From the NCBI RefSeq assembly GCF_030532915.1, contig NZ_JAUNKD010000002.1, positions 1 through 64,000 on the forward strand: 64,000 nucleotides of DNA. Direction: 5' to 3'. Within the stretch, counting starts at the first letter, position 1. Each line of letters starts with the position of its first letter. This DNA comes from Capnocytophaga sp. Its GTDB lineage: Bacteria > Bacteroidota > Bacteroidia > Flavobacteriales > Flavobacteriaceae. The position numbers were made by a program, and so were the translations under genes. This document shows positions 8,460 through 17,213 of the stretch, in pieces. The notes beneath the pieces are model-generated. The model worked only from the letters and a program-made list of their open reading frames with translations, was not told the DNA's origin and did not search any database.

Positions 8460-10490
8460 CTATTTATAACTACGTTGTGCTAATTTTATATCTTTAAACT
8501 CTAATTCTTCTTTGTGCATAATTTCCTCACTTGGGTTGTAAGTACATTTCACCTCGTTCGGATTTCCTGTGTACTCCCAAGCGGCTACGTAAGCATAGTT
8601 TTCATCATCACGAAGCGCCTCACCATCAGGAGTTTGGTACTCTTCACGGAAATGCCCGCCACACGATTCATTACGCTCCAAAGCATCTTTGGCAAAAAGC
8701 TCGCCAAGCTCCAAGAAGTCGGCTACACGTCCTGCTTTTTCAAGCTCGGTATTCATTCCCGTAAGCTCACCCGGAACTTTTACGTTCTTCCAGAAATCTT
8801 CACGGATTTCACGAATTTCCTGAATCGCCTCTTTCAAACCTTGTGCGTTACGTGCCATTCCTACTTTATCCCACATCACTTTTCCGAGTTTTTTGTGGTA
8901 ATAATCAACGGAATTCGTTCCTTTATTATTAATGAAGAACGCCAAACGCTCTTTCACAACACGCTCTGCTTCTGCAAATTCGGGTAAGTCGGTTGAGATT
9001 TTACCCGTACGAATGTCCGCCGCCAAATAATCCCCGATGGTGTACGGAAGTACGAAATATCCGTCCGCCAAACCTTGCATCAGCGCCGAAGCTCCCAAGC
9101 GGTTAGCTCCGTGGTCAGAGAAGTTCGCCTCACCGATACAGTAACAACCGGGTATTGTGGTCATTAGGTTATAATCTACCCAAATTCCGCCCATTGTGTA
9201 GTGCGTTGCAGGATAAATCATCATCGGTGTTTTATACGGATTTTCATCAACGATTTTTTCATACATTTGGAAAAGGTTTCCGTATTTCGCCTCAACGATT
9301 TTCTCGCCTCGTTTGATGATTTCCTCTTTGGAAGGATTTTCAATTCCGTGGATTTTACACTGCTCTTTTCCGTAACGCTCAATGGCGGAAGAAAAGTCAA
9401 GGTAAACCGCTTCACCTGTGGCATTTACGCCGTATCCGGCATCGCAACGTTCTTTGGCGGCACGCGAAGCAATATCACGCGGAGCCAAGTTCCCGAAAGC
9501 GGGATAACGTCTTTCCAAGTAGTAATCGCGGTCTTCTTCGGCAATTTCGGTAGGTTTTTTACGCCCTTCGCGGATGGCGTGAACGTCTTCCATTTTCTTC
9601 GGAACCCAAATACGCCCGTCGTTACGAAGCGATTCGGACATCAAAGTCAATTTCGATTGATAGTCGCCCGAACGCGGAATACAAGTCGGGTGGATTTGCG
9701 TAAAACACGGATTGGCGAAGAAAGCCCCGCGTTTGTGCGTTTTCCAAGCTGCCGTTCCGTTACAGCCCATCGCATTGGTAGAGAGGAAGTAAACGTTTCC
9801 GTAACCGCCCGTTGCAATTACCACAGCGTGAGCCGAATGACGCTCGATAGCCCCCGTTACCAAATCGCGAGCGATGATACCGCGTGCTTTTCCGTCCACG
9901 ATAACGATGTCCAACATTTCGTGACGGTTGTACATATCTATCTTACCGCGAGCGATCTGTCGGTTCATCGCCGAATACGCCCCGAGCAAAAGCTGTTGCC
10001 CTGTTTGCCCTTTCGCATAGAAAGTACGAGAAACTTGCGTACCCCCGAACGAACGGTTGTCCAACAATCCGCCGTAATCACGAGCCAACGGAACTCCCTG
10101 AGCCACACACTGGTCGATGATATTGGCTGAAACTTCCGCCAAGCGATATACGTTTGCCTCACGAGCTCGGAAGTCGCCTCCTTTTACGGTGTCGTAGAAC
10201 AATCGGTAACTTGAATCACCGTCGCCCATATAGTTTTTGGCAGCGTTGATACCTCCTTGTGCTGCGATGGAGTGTGCCCTACGTGGCGAATCTTGATAAG
10301 CAAACGCCTTTACGTTGTAGCCCAATTCAGCCAACGTTGCTGCTGCCGAACCACCGGCAAGCCCCGTTCCCACCACGATAACGTCGATGTTACGTTTGTT
10401 GGCGGGGTTCACCAAATTGATTTTATTTTTATGTTTCGTCCATTTGTCCGCTATTGGACCTTCCGGAATTTTAGAATCTAATTTCTTCAT
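8460..10490 (-). CDS. sdhA: Succinate dehydrogenase/fumarate reductase flavoprotein subunit
   Basis: This 676-residue catalytic subunit interconverts succinate and fumarate. The FAD-binding motif [16 protein letters not shown] spans about residues 41-56, and the segment [11 protein letters not shown] follows, with His73 the expected covalent FAD attachment site. The active-site region [15 protein letters not shown] and the motif [12 protein letters not shown] are intact. The length fits the long Bacteroidota type. It lies 6 bp downstream of sdhC, so the two are certainly co-transcribed. In anaerobic or capnophilic Bacteroidota this enzyme commonly works as a fumarate reductase; the direction of the reaction cannot be read from the sequence. 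Confidence 0.97.
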   Translation of the reverse strand: MKKLDSKIPEGPIADKWTKHKNKINLVNPANKRNIDVIVVGTGLAGGSAAATLAELGYNVKAFAYQDSPRRAHSIAAQGGINAAKNYMGDGDSSYRLFYDTVKGGDFRAREANVYRLAEVSANIIDQCVAQGVPLARDYGGLLDNRSFGGTQVSRTFYAKGQTGQQLLLGAYSAMNRQIARGKIDMYNRHEMLDIVIVDGKARGIIARDLVTGAIERHSAHAVVIATGGYGNVYFLSTNAMGCNGTAAWKTHKRGAFFANPCFTQIHPTCIPRSGDYQSKLTLMSESLRNDGRIWVPKKMEDVHAIREGRKKPTEIAEEDRDYYLERRYPAFGNLAPRDIASRAAKERCDAGYGVNATGEAVYLDFSSAIERYGKEQCKIHGIENPSKEEIIKRGEKIVEAKYGNLFQMYEKIVDENPYKTPMMIYPATHYTMGGIWVDYNLMTTIPGCYCIGEANFSDHGANRLGASALMQGLADGYFVLPYTIGDYLAADIRTGKISTDLPEFAEAERVVKERLAFFINNKGTNSVDYYHKKLGKVMWDKVGMARNAQGLKEAIQEIREIREDFWKNVKVPGELTGMNTELEKAGRVADFLELGELFAKDALERNESCGGHFREEYQTPDGEALRDDENYAYVAAWEYTGNPNEVKCTYNPSEEIMHKEELEFKDIKLAQRSYK

Positions 10491-10496
10491 ACTTTC

Positions 10497-11198
10497 TTAT
10501 GCATTACAGGTTGCCCCACAGTTATTAATAAAATGGAAAAGAGCCACAAGGATAAATCCACCGCAAATCACGATAGAGTAGATTTTTCCGCAACGGCTGA
10601 TGAACTTCTTGCGCTTGTCGTCTTTAAGTCCGACAGATTGGAACGAAGACTGAAATCCGTGAATCAGGTGGAGATACAGGAATACGAAACTCAATACGTA
10701 CACCGCTACCCGAAACGGATTGCTCATCGCTACGATAAGGTCGGTGTAGTAACGGAAGCCTCCGTCAGTTGCCAATCCCGACATATCGCCGTTTACGTAC
10801 TTCACGGTCATCTCGTGTACCCAAAAGTCTTTCAGGTGGAAAAGCAAGAACAATAGGATAACCGCCCCGCTGATAATCATATTTCGGGACATCCAAGTGG
10901 AGTTCGCTCCCCCGTTGTAACGAGCATACGCATTGGCTCCGCGTGCTTTTCGGTTTTGGATTTCCAAAACAAAACCCATCACGAAGTGGAAGATAACTCC
11001 CAGCATCAGAATGGGTTGCATTAAGCCTTGAACAATCGGGTTGGTTCCCATAAAATGTGATAATTGGTTGAACAAATCGGCACTAAAAACCGATGTGAGG
11101 TTCACAGCCAAGTGTATCACCAAAAAGACAATCAAGAAAAGTGCCGATAATGCCATCGCCACCTTTCGAGCAATAGATGTTTTGAATAGTGCTGCCAT
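10497..11198 (-). CDS. sdhC: Succinate dehydrogenase/fumarate reductase cytochrome b subunit
   Basis: The 233-residue integral membrane subunit anchors complex II and passes electrons to or from the quinone pool. Five hydrophobic spans are visible (about residues 14-36, 60-82, 108-128, 155-178 and 202-226). Histidines in or beside the spans (for example in VIHLAVN, IFHFVMG, FHLKDFW, LHLIHGF and LFHFINN) are candidate haem b ligands. This is the TIGR02046-type single-subunit b558 anchor, which fits the absence of sdhD. It is the first gene of the operon, behind a promoter at 11230-11261. Confidence 0.94.
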   Translation of the reverse strand: MAALFKTSIARKVAMALSALFLIVFLVIHLAVNLTSVFSADLFNQLSHFMGTNPIVQGLMQPILMLGVIFHFVMGFVLEIQNRKARGANAYARYNGGANSTWMSRNMIISGAVILLFLLFHLKDFWVHEMTVKYVNGDMSGLATDGGFRYYTDLIVAMSNPFRVAVYVLSFVFLYLHLIHGFQSSFQSVGLKDDKRKKFISRCGKIYSIVICGGFILVALFHFINNCGATCNA

Positions 11199-11229
11199 TA
11201 TGTTAGTTAATTATTACTTAAATTTCTCA

Positions 11230-11261
11230 CAAAATTACGTGTTTTTTAACTGTTAAACAAC
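11230..11261 (-). promoter_or_regulatory. Bacteroidota-type promoter of the sdhCAB operon
   Basis: On the minus strand GTTG is followed after 20 bases by TAATTTTG, a full match to the TAnnTTTG -7 box. The sdhC start codon lies about 30 bp downstream. Confidence 0.65.
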
Positions 11262-11456
11262 AAAAAACGACTTTTTACCCCTAATTTATAATCAGTATAA
11301 TTTAAGTAAACGTGTAAGCATCAGTAAATAAAGTGTTTTTGATTCTTTTTGCCATATAACACTCATTGCATCCTACCTTTTTTAAGAAACATTCAATTCA
11401 TTGAAATGCAAAATAAGTATGTTTTGGCGAAATTAAACAGCTTGTTCAAAATAACA

Positions 11457-11500
11457 AAACCGACAAAATTCTGCCACAAACGGCAAAACCTTGTCGGTTT
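11457..11500 (-). terminator. Terminator after the MbnP-like gene
   Basis: The arms AAACCGACAA / TTGTCGGTTT enclose an inner GCC/GGC pairing. It sits about 25 bp past the stop of the MbnP-like gene. Confidence 0.75.
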
Positions 11501-11524
11501 ACAAGTCTATTTTAGTTGATGAAA

Positions 11525-12367
11525 TTAATATATCGAAGCCACTTTAAAAAGTCCCATAGCCATATTTTCTTTTATTTTCGGGTAAAGACTTGTGTTTGTA
11601 TCGCTTTGCTGAGCGTTTTGCTCGGTTAATTGAATTTTATTTTTCCCACCAAAAATACTGCTGGCATTAACGTCAAAACGGATATTTTTCACTTTTTCAT
11701 CAGCAATAATTAATGTTTGTGACGAGTAGTCTTGCAAATCTGTTGCGAAATCTCTTGTGAAAATCATTGAGTCATCAACCATTCCCGAAAGCTTGCTTGT
11801 CAGGTGAAAACCAAACGGATGCGTATCAGCAGGCGTGCCGTTCTCTGCCCAAGTACCTTCAAAATTGGTGTGCTTGTAGCCTCTTTCCCAAGCCCAAGCC
11901 ATACCGGCTTTTTGAGCAGCACTCCAAAAAGCGGATTGTTTGCCTTGCCCCAACTTCCAAGCCTCGTTTGAAATTCCCAAACGGAACTTGATTTTTGTAT
12001 ACTCACCAAAGGGGATTCTCTCCAAAGTAACGGATGGCGGCGCTTGCTTTCCTTGTTGAATCACCAAAAAAGCACCTTTATCAGGATTGGTGTGATGGTA
12101 CGAAACTTCCTCACCGTTTGCCTTAATCAACGTTATGTCGCTGATGATATACGAAAATCGTTTAAATTGAAGTTTTTGCGCGTGCGGAGGCGGCATCGTG
12201 TATTCACCATCAAGGTCAAGTGGCGCATCTTGATAATTGTGCTGAAATTCAAGTTTCACACTCCCCGTTTGTACGGGCGCCGGCATTGGCTTAGGCTCGT
12301 CTTTTTTACAGGAAACCACTGCCGTTACCACAAAAATAGCCAATAAGGATCGTTTAATATGCTTCAT
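11525..12367 (-). CDS. MbnP-family lipoprotein
   Basis: The product has 280 residues with a lipoprotein signal (LLAIFVVTAVVSC) and a Lys/Pro-rich spacer. The body matches the MbnP domain: SVKLEFQHNYQDAPLDL, the motif FKRFSYIISDITL, the W-rich segment QKAGMAWAWERGYK, and HPFGFHLTSKL. MbnP proteins were defined as periplasmic partners of methanobactin or of MbnH-type dihaem peroxidases and are linked to copper. In Bacteroidota the gene often sits beside a cytochrome c peroxidase or a TonB receptor. Here it stands alone between terminators, so a copper role is only suggested by the family. A TACTTTTG box (12461-12468, minus strand) may be its -7 element. Confidence 0.8.
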   Translation of the reverse strand: MKHIKRSLLAIFVVTAVVSCKKDEPKPMPAPVQTGSVKLEFQHNYQDAPLDLDGEYTMPPPHAQKLQFKRFSYIISDITLIKANGEEVSYHHTNPDKGAFLVIQQGKQAPPSVTLERIPFGEYTKIKFRLGISNEAWKLGQGKQSAFWSAAQKAGMAWAWERGYKHTNFEGTWAENGTPADTHPFGFHLTSKLSGMVDDSMIFTRDFATDLQDYSSQTLIIADEKVKNIRFDVNASSIFGGKNKIQLTEQNAQQSDTNTSLYPKIKENMAMGLFKVASIY

Positions 12368-12730
12368 TTTTTTCTATTTTATTTATTTGTTTATAACAAC
12401 TTACACGGCTTAATCCACAAAAGGATACATATAGATTACCGCAAAGCTCATTTTAGAGGGCAAAAGTAAGCCTTATTTTTTGAATCGTGAAATTATTTTC
12501 TTTTTTTTAACAATCAGTCGTAAAATTCCGTAAAGTAAAAGATATTTTATATTTTTGCAAAGTTTTGCAGGGCGATTTAACCTTATGTTTTTCTAAAATA
12601 TTTTAAACAACCCCAACAGAAAAAACGCAACAACAGCACCAATCACCCTGCCGACGTAACAAAAAGGCAATTGCCGTTACACCATATACTATATATACGT
12701 AAAAATATTTAACTTGTAACCTTATATAAA
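12368..12730. other. Divergent intergenic region before cysS
   Basis: The region separates the MbnP-like gene (minus) from cysS (plus). It holds single perfect TAnnTTTG boxes for each direction (minus 12461-12468; plus 12550-12557) without a good upstream TTTG. It also holds a dyad at 12656-12680: GTAAC, then the palindrome GGCAATTGCC, then GTTAC. The dyad is about 50 bp before cysS and could be an operator or a leader hairpin. No coding potential is seen. Confidence 0.5.
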
Positions 12731-14200
12731 ATGCAAGCACTAAAAATATACAACTCCCTAACGAGGGAAAAAGAAACCTTTACGCCTTTGAAAGACGGAC
12801 ACGTCGGGATGTACGTCTGTGGGCCGACCGTTTACAGCAACGTCCATTTAGGGAATTGCCGAACCTTTATGTCGTTCGACCTGATTTTCCGTTACTTAAA
12901 ACACATCGGCTATAAGGTTCGTTACGTGCGGAACATCACCGATGCGGGACACCTAACGGACGATGGCGACATAAATAACGACCGTTTCGTGAAACAATCC
13001 CGATTGGAAAAGTTAGAGCCGATGGAAATCGTACAGAAATATACGGTTGATTTTCACAAAGTGCTCGAACTCTTCAACACCCTGCCTCCGACCATCGAAC
13101 CCACCGCAACGGGGCATATCCTCGAACAAATCCAACTGACCGAAAAACTCATCAAAGACGGTTTTGCCTACGAAAGTAACGGCTCGGTGTATTTCGACGT
13201 GCAGGCATACAACCAACGCGGACTGAATTACGGAGCGCTTTCACGCAGAAATATAGACGAACTGCTTGCCAACACGCGCGACTTGGACGGGCAGAGCGAA
13301 AAACGCAATCCGCAGGACTTTGCCCTCTGGAAGAATGCCTCACCCGCCCATATTATGCGATGGGCTTCGCCGTGGGGAGAGGGTTTCCCGGGCTGGCACT
13401 TGGAGTGTACCGCAATGAGCACCAAATATTTAGGCGAGCAGTTTGACATTCACGGAGGCGGAATGGATTTGAAATTCCCACATCACGAATGCGAAATCGC
13501 GCAGGGCAAGGCGGCTAACGGTACAGCCCCCGTTCGTTATTGGATGCACGCCAATATGCTGACTATGAATGGGCAACGAATGAGCAAATCCACCGGAAAT
13601 TACATATTACCAATGCAGCTTATCTTGGGCAAAAACGACTTTTTTGAGAAACCCTTTAAGCCGTCGGTGGTGCGATTCTGCTTTATGCAAGCCCATTACC
13701 GCAGCGTTTTGGACATTTCCAACGAGGCGATGATCGCCGCTGAAAAGGGCTTTAACCGACTTATGGAGGCGGGGAAAATCCTTTCGTCCTTGCCTGTTTC
13801 AAAAAACACCTCGTTTGACGTGCAAAACTGGCAGGAGCAATGTTATCAGGCGATGAACGACGATTTCAACAGCCCTATACTCATTGCCCAACTCTTTGAG
13901 GCTGTTCGCGTTATCAACTTAGTCAAAGACGGAAAAGAGACACTGACCCAAGCCGACCTCCACACGCTTCAAACCACTTTCAATGCCTTTGTGTTTGACG
14001 TACTCGGACTGAAAGACGAGCAACAAACCACCGAAAACAACGACAAACTCGACGGTGTGATGCAACTCCTCATACAAATGCGAATGGAAGCTCGTGCCAA
14101 TAAGGACTGGGCTTTGTCTGACAAAATCCGTGATGCACTTTCTGCCATCGGCATTCAACTCAAAGACGGAAAAGACGGAACCACGTATAGTTTGGAGTAG
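12731..14200 (+). CDS. cysS: Cysteine--tRNA ligase
   Basis: This 489-residue class I aminoacyl-tRNA synthetase charges tRNA-Cys. Visible motifs are [16 protein letters not shown] near residue 27 (HIGH-type signature VHLGN; Cys30 a zinc ligand), [10 protein letters not shown] and the following HHECEIAQ (remaining zinc ligands), and QRMSKSTGN (KMSKS loop) near residue 278. The DALR-like helical region and a C-terminal extension follow. The length fits the Bacteroidota enzyme. The gene is monocistronic: a terminator follows at 14272-14307. Confidence 0.97.
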   Translation: MQALKIYNSLTREKETFTPLKDGHVGMYVCGPTVYSNVHLGNCRTFMSFDLIFRYLKHIGYKVRYVRNITDAGHLTDDGDINNDRFVKQSRLEKLEPMEIVQKYTVDFHKVLELFNTLPPTIEPTATGHILEQIQLTEKLIKDGFAYESNGSVYFDVQAYNQRGLNYGALSRRNIDELLANTRDLDGQSEKRNPQDFALWKNASPAHIMRWASPWGEGFPGWHLECTAMSTKYLGEQFDIHGGGMDLKFPHHECEIAQGKAANGTAPVRYWMHANMLTMNGQRMSKSTGNYILPMQLILGKNDFFEKPFKPSVVRFCFMQAHYRSVLDISNEAMIAAEKGFNRLMEAGKILSSLPVSKNTSFDVQNWQEQCYQAMNDDFNSPILIAQLFEAVRVINLVKDGKETLTQADLHTLQTTFNAFVFDVLGLKDEQQTTENNDKLDGVMQLLIQMRMEARANKDWALSDKIRDALSAIGIQLKDGKDGTTYSLE

Positions 14201-14271
14201 AAAATCCGTATCTTTCGGGAAAATCAACAACCCAAAATCCGTATAAGTTACATTGTTTTACCATTTTGAAG

Positions 14272-14307
14272 AGTACGAGTTTCAGATTCGTGCTTTTCTT
14301 TTTTTTT
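14272..14307 (+). terminator. Terminator of cysS
   Basis: The stem AGTACGA / TCGTGCT (one G-T pair) is followed by a T-rich tail of about 14 bases. Confidence 0.8.
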
Positions 14308-14436
14308 AGGCAAACACCATAACAAATCCAAGCCCACACAATAACCTCCCTCCTACACCACTAACCTTTGCAACGAACCTCCCTGCCGGTTAAAACAAAC
14401 ATTAAAAAACTTTTTTGTAATAAAAAGCACAAAATA

Positions 14437-14468
14437 TTTGCTTTTTAGAAATATCCTTCATACCTTTG
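14437..14468 (+). promoter_or_regulatory. Bacteroidota promoter of the HU-HIG gene
   Basis: TTTG at 14437-14440 is followed after exactly 20 bases by TACCTTTG at 14461-14468, a full match to TTTG-N20-TAnnTTTG. Transcription should begin near 14473-14476, giving an unusually long leader of about 178 nt that contains a hairpin and the 22-bp repeat array. Confidence 0.75.
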
Positions 14469-14476
14469 GCAGGTGA

Positions 14477-14504
14477 TTGGTTCGTTTCTTTATTGACGAA
14501 CCAA
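14477..14504 (+). promoter_or_regulatory. Perfect 9-bp stem-loop at the predicted 5' end of the HU-HIG leader
   Basis: TTGGTTCGT (14477-14485) is exactly complementary to ACGAACCAA (14496-14504), with a 10-base loop. It begins within a few bases of the predicted start of transcription, so the mRNA would open with a hairpin. Such 5' stems commonly protect transcripts from 5'-end-dependent decay; a protein-binding dyad is the other possibility. Confidence 0.65.
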
Positions 14505-14614
14505 AAACTCATACGTTGGGACTTGCAAAATGATACGTCGCATTTTTGAAAACGGAACGTCGCATTTCACAAAATGATACGTCGCATTTTTGAAATTCAA
14601 ACGTGTGGTTATAG
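14505..14614. repeat. Array of five ACGT-centred boxes at exactly 22-bp spacing
   Basis: ACGT occurs at 14513, 14535, 14557, 14579 and 14601, each exactly 22 bp from the next. Units two and four are identical over at least 22 bases and unit three is close, sharing ACGTCGCATTT; the first and last are degenerate. The array fills the leader between the 5' hairpin and the HU-HIG start codon. The sequence is seen directly; a regulatory role is inference. Confidence 0.85.
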
Positions 14615-14652
14615 TTAAAAATAAGTATTAATTTTTTAAAACATCTTGTGTT

Positions 14653-15033
14653 ATGCCTGTAAAATTTAAAGCTGTTCAGAAGCAAAATCCGCAGAAACGC
14701 ACTGAACCCGCCAAGTGGTATCCGCACGCCATCGGTGATGGCGAAACAAATCTGCAAGACCTTGCCGATTATGCATCGTCTGTTTCAACCGTGTCAAAAG
14801 GAGATATTTTGGCAGTGCTTGAAACCGTTTTGACCAAAGTAAGTGCTGACCTCTCAGAAGGGCGCATCGTGCGCGTGGGTGAGTACTTTACCTTACAGAT
14901 GGGGCTTACGGGGCTTCCGTCTGAAAAAGAAGAAGAAGTTAATTCAAGTAAAGTGAAGAGTTGCCATATTCTCTTTCGCCCCGGAAAGATGTTAAGCAAT
15001 ATGATTAAGCTGGCGACCTTCAAGAAATTGTAA
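14653..15033 (+). CDS. HU-family (HU-HIG type) DNA-binding protein
   Basis: The 126 residues match the Bacteroidota-specific HU-HIG branch of the HU/IHF family: MPVKFKAVQKQNPQ..., the segment TVSKGDILAVLETVL, and VRVGEYFTLQMG with a basic C-terminal part (KSCHILFRPGKML). Canonical HU is about 90 residues; the longer N-terminus is typical of this branch. Such proteins bind DNA with little sequence preference and are common in Bacteroidota, often in many copies per genome. The gene has its own promoter (14437-14468), a repeat-bearing leader and two successive terminators, so it is an isolated unit. Phased 22-bp arrays lie on both sides of it, which may mean that its product binds phased DNA or controls itself. 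Confidence 0.85.
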   Translation: MPVKFKAVQKQNPQKRTEPAKWYPHAIGDGETNLQDLADYASSVSTVSKGDILAVLETVLTKVSADLSEGRIVRVGEYFTLQMGLTGLPSEKEEEVNSSKVKSCHILFRPGKMLSNMIKLATFKKL

Positions 15034-15050
15034 AACAAACCGTTTAACCT

Positions 15051-15077
15051 CCGCCCCTCACACGGGCGGATTTTTTA
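15051..15077 (+). terminator. First terminator after the HU-HIG gene
   Basis: The stem CCGCCC / GGGCGG is followed by ATTTTTT. It lies 18 bp after the stop codon. Confidence 0.9.
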
Positions 15078-15084
15078 TTTAAAA

Positions 15085-15121
15085 AAACCTTTGCCAAAGT
15101 TCAGCACTTTCGCAAAGGTTT
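15085..15121 (+). terminator. Second terminator / palindromic repeat of the TTTGCCAAAG family
   Basis: The perfect arms AAACCTTTGC / GCAAAGGTTT have an inner AAAGT/ACTTT pairing and are followed by Ts. The core resembles the palindromes at 37203, 54377 and 54710. Confidence 0.8.
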
Positions 15122-15146
15122 TTTGTACGTTTCTATTAAAGAAATT

Positions 15147-15278
15147 GTTTGAGGTAGTTTGATGTCTGTTTTGATATGGTTTGATAGATTGTTTGAGGTA
15201 ATTTGAAAGTTTGTTTTAGTTTGTTTGATGAATGGTTTGAGGTATTTTGATGAATGTTTTGAGGTGGTTTGAAAAATT
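15147..15278. repeat. Three 44-bp tandem units built of TTTGA pentamers spaced 10 and 12 bp
   Basis: TTTGA occurs at 15148, 15158, 15170, 15180, 15192, 15202, 15224, 15236, 15246, 15258 and 15268, with a one-base variant (TTTTA) at 15214. The spacing alternates 10 and 12 bp throughout, giving 22-bp half units and exact 44-bp units at 15147, 15191 and 15235. The array lies between the terminators of the HU-HIG gene and the convergent membrane-protein gene. Confidence 0.88.
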
Positions 15279-15393
15279 GCTAAAAAGGTTGAGTTTGTTT
15301 GTAATGGTTAAAATCATAAAAAATACGTCCCCATAAATGAAATTAAATGTATTATAAACGATAAAAACAATAGCATTTTTTAATATTGCAACA

Positions 15394-15816
15394 TCAGGAA
15401 ATGACTTCTATACGGGGGTTTATACGCTTTAAGTCGGCAATAAATACCTCTTTGTCAAGGGGAGACAGCATTACCGAATCATATCGATTATAAAAAATCT
15501 CAATCCGGTCAAATGAAGTTACCAGTGGCGTATTCAAAATCGATTTAGTTTTTTCTATCTTTCGGATAGAATGAATATCGATTTCCTTCTTGTAAAAACA
15601 CCCTATTCGCCCGATGAATTTATCGCCATCTATCTGATATTTAACACTAAAAGCACCTATCAGCATCAATATCAGCACGATTATTACTGCAATAAGCGAC
15701 GTCAAAATCACCGCAACAGTAGGTATGCTCCACACTACAATTCCGACAGAAAACAAGGTAAACAACAGCCCGATTGCCATACTCCAACGGTCAATTTTAG
15801 GTTTATACTCGGTCAT
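15394..15816 (-). CDS. Small membrane protein with a bacterial PH-like domain
   Basis: The product has 140 residues. Two membrane spans (about 12-32 and 34-56) form an N-terminal hairpin. The C-terminal half (about 60-138) resembles the bacterial PH-like family bPH_4: YQIDGDKFIGRIGCFYKKEIDI, the segment SIRKIEKTKSIL, and DRIEIFYNRYDSVMLSPLDKEVFI. The function of this family is unknown. The stop lies close to the TTTGA array. It follows the HI0933-type flavoprotein gene by 12 bp, so the two probably share a transcript. Confidence 0.75.
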   Translation of the reverse strand: MTEYKPKIDRWSMAIGLLFTLFSVGIVVWSIPTVAVILTSLIAVIIVLILMLIGAFSVKYQIDGDKFIGRIGCFYKKEIDIHSIRKIEKTKSILNTPLVTSFDRIEIFYNRYDSVMLSPLDKEVFIADLKRINPRIEVIS

Positions 15817-15827
15817 TTTTCATAAAT

Positions 15828-17081
15828 TTACGGGTTTAAAAGCGTGGTTTCGGCTATGGTTTCAGCAATAATATACGCGCCTGTCCAGGCATTCTGAAAG
15901 TTAAATCCACCAGTTACGGCATCAACATCGATGACTTCACCTGCCAGAAATAAATCACTAAACAGCTTGCTTTCAAAGGTTTTGAAGTTTATTTCACTCA
16001 AAGCAACCCCGCCGGCTGTTACGAATTCTTCTTTAAAAACAGACTTTCCGTCAATGCGAAATTCGCAAACTGTCAGCTCCTTTGCCAAAGCTCGCAATTG
16101 GGCTTTGTTAAGTTCTGCCCACACTTGGTTGGGGTTAACCCCTGCCCTTTCCAAAAGCCGTACCCACAATCGCTTCGGAAGATTATAAAGCGCTGTGTTT
16201 TGCACCCCTTTGCGTGGTTGTTCTTGCTTGGTTTGTTGCAGTAACACAAAGGCTTCTTCTTGGTTAAGCACCCCGTCGGAATCTGCTAACCAATTGATTA
16301 GCAAACAACATTGATAGGAACGTTCTGCCAAAACGCGCGCTGCAAATGCCGAAAGTTTCAAGATGGCAGGCCCGCTAAACCCCCAATGTGTGATGAGAAG
16401 TGGTGCGAGGTTTTTCAGCTTTAAGGCGTTTCCGTCCGTATCAGCAAGCGAGGCTTCTGCCCAAGCAACACTTACCCCTGCCAAGTTTTCGATAAACGGG
16501 TCAGCCGTATTAAAGGTAAAAAGGGACGGAACCGGCGGTACTATCGTATGCCCTAACTTAGCTAAAAGTTGCCATATTTTAGGGTTACTGCCCGTGGCGA
16601 TAACCAGCTTTTTGGTTGTAAATACGGAAGATTGGGTAAAAACCTCCCAATATTCAGTGTGCTTTTTAAGGTTGGTTGCGTTTTGTTCGCGCAGGATTTG
16701 AATGTTATGCTGCTTGGCTTTTGACAGAAAGCAACTGATAATACTCTCGGAAGTGTTTGATTGTGGGAAGACACGCCCGTCATCTTCCACTTTGAGCGGC
16801 ACGCCCCGATTTTCAAACCACTCCATCACATCACCACACATAAAGCGGTGGAAGGGACTGAGAAGTTCCTTTTCACCCCGCGGATAGTTCCTGACCAATT
16901 GCTTGGGCAGATACTCGGCGTGGGTTAGGTTGCACCTGCCGCCTCCCGAAATTCGCACTTTTGAAAGTACCTCTTTGCCCTTTTCAAGCAAGGCAATTTT
17001 CAGTCGCGGATTTTTCTCTGCGCAGTTTATTGCCGTGAAAAAGCCCGCTGCACCTGCGCCAATAATCAATACATCAAACAT
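15828..17081 (-). CDS. HI0933/YhiN-type FAD-dependent oxidoreductase
   Basis: The product has 417 residues. The N-terminal Rossmann motif is VLIIGAGAAGFFTAINCA, followed by the family signature KVRISGGGRCNLTH near residue 42, and a C-terminal FAD motif ending AGEVIDVDAVTGGFNFQNAWTG. This is the HI0933 family (YhiN of E. coli), a flavoprotein of unresolved substrate. All nucleotide-binding motifs are intact and the length is normal. It begins about 45 bp after the terminator of the ferredoxin gene and runs into the small PH-domain gene with a 12-bp gap. Confidence 0.9.
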   Translation of the reverse strand: MFDVLIIGAGAAGFFTAINCAEKNPRLKIALLEKGKEVLSKVRISGGGRCNLTHAEYLPKQLVRNYPRGEKELLSPFHRFMCGDVMEWFENRGVPLKVEDDGRVFPQSNTSESIISCFLSKAKQHNIQILREQNATNLKKHTEYWEVFTQSSVFTTKKLVIATGSNPKIWQLLAKLGHTIVPPVPSLFTFNTADPFIENLAGVSVAWAEASLADTDGNALKLKNLAPLLITHWGFSGPAILKLSAFAARVLAERSYQCCLLINWLADSDGVLNQEEAFVLLQQTKQEQPRKGVQNTALYNLPKRLWVRLLERAGVNPNQVWAELNKAQLRALAKELTVCEFRIDGKSVFKEEFVTAGGVALSEINFKTFESKLFSDLFLAGEVIDVDAVTGGFNFQNAWTGAYIIAETIAETTLLNP

Positions 17082-17126
17082 AAAAGTAGCGTTATTTTTT
17101 AATGGTTACACCTTATTATATATATA

Positions 17127-17164
17127 AAAGTCGGGAACGTTCCTTGACGGAAGTCCCCGACTTT
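17127..17164 (-). terminator. Terminator after the ferredoxin gene
   Basis: The arms AAAGTCGGG / CCCGACTTT surround an inner palindrome (GGAACGTTCC on the minus strand), and the minus-strand tail is A+T-rich. It separates the ferredoxin transcript from the flavoprotein gene. Confidence 0.8.
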
Positions 17165-17213
17165 GGTTCGTTTTCTCAAAATCATTTACGTGAGCGCAAC
17201 GCCCGACTGCCTG

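Larger units (their letters stand above)
11199..11524. other. Intergenic region between sdhC and the MbnP-like gene
   Basis: It holds the sdh promoter (11230-11261) on the minus strand and the terminator of the MbnP-like gene (11457-11500). The A+T-rich remainder has no reading frame or repeat that I can support. Confidence 0.6.

Noticed and set aside
9201-10130. 309-residue plus-strand ORF
   Set aside because: It is the antisense shadow of sdhA, whose motifs are unmistakable.
14509-14757. 82-residue minus-strand ORF across the HU leader
   Set aside because: It only reads the 22-bp repeats and the antisense of the HU-HIG gene; no family resemblance.
15147-15278. CRISPR-like array
   Set aside because: The repeats are contiguous 22/44-bp units with no unique spacers, and no cas genes are near.
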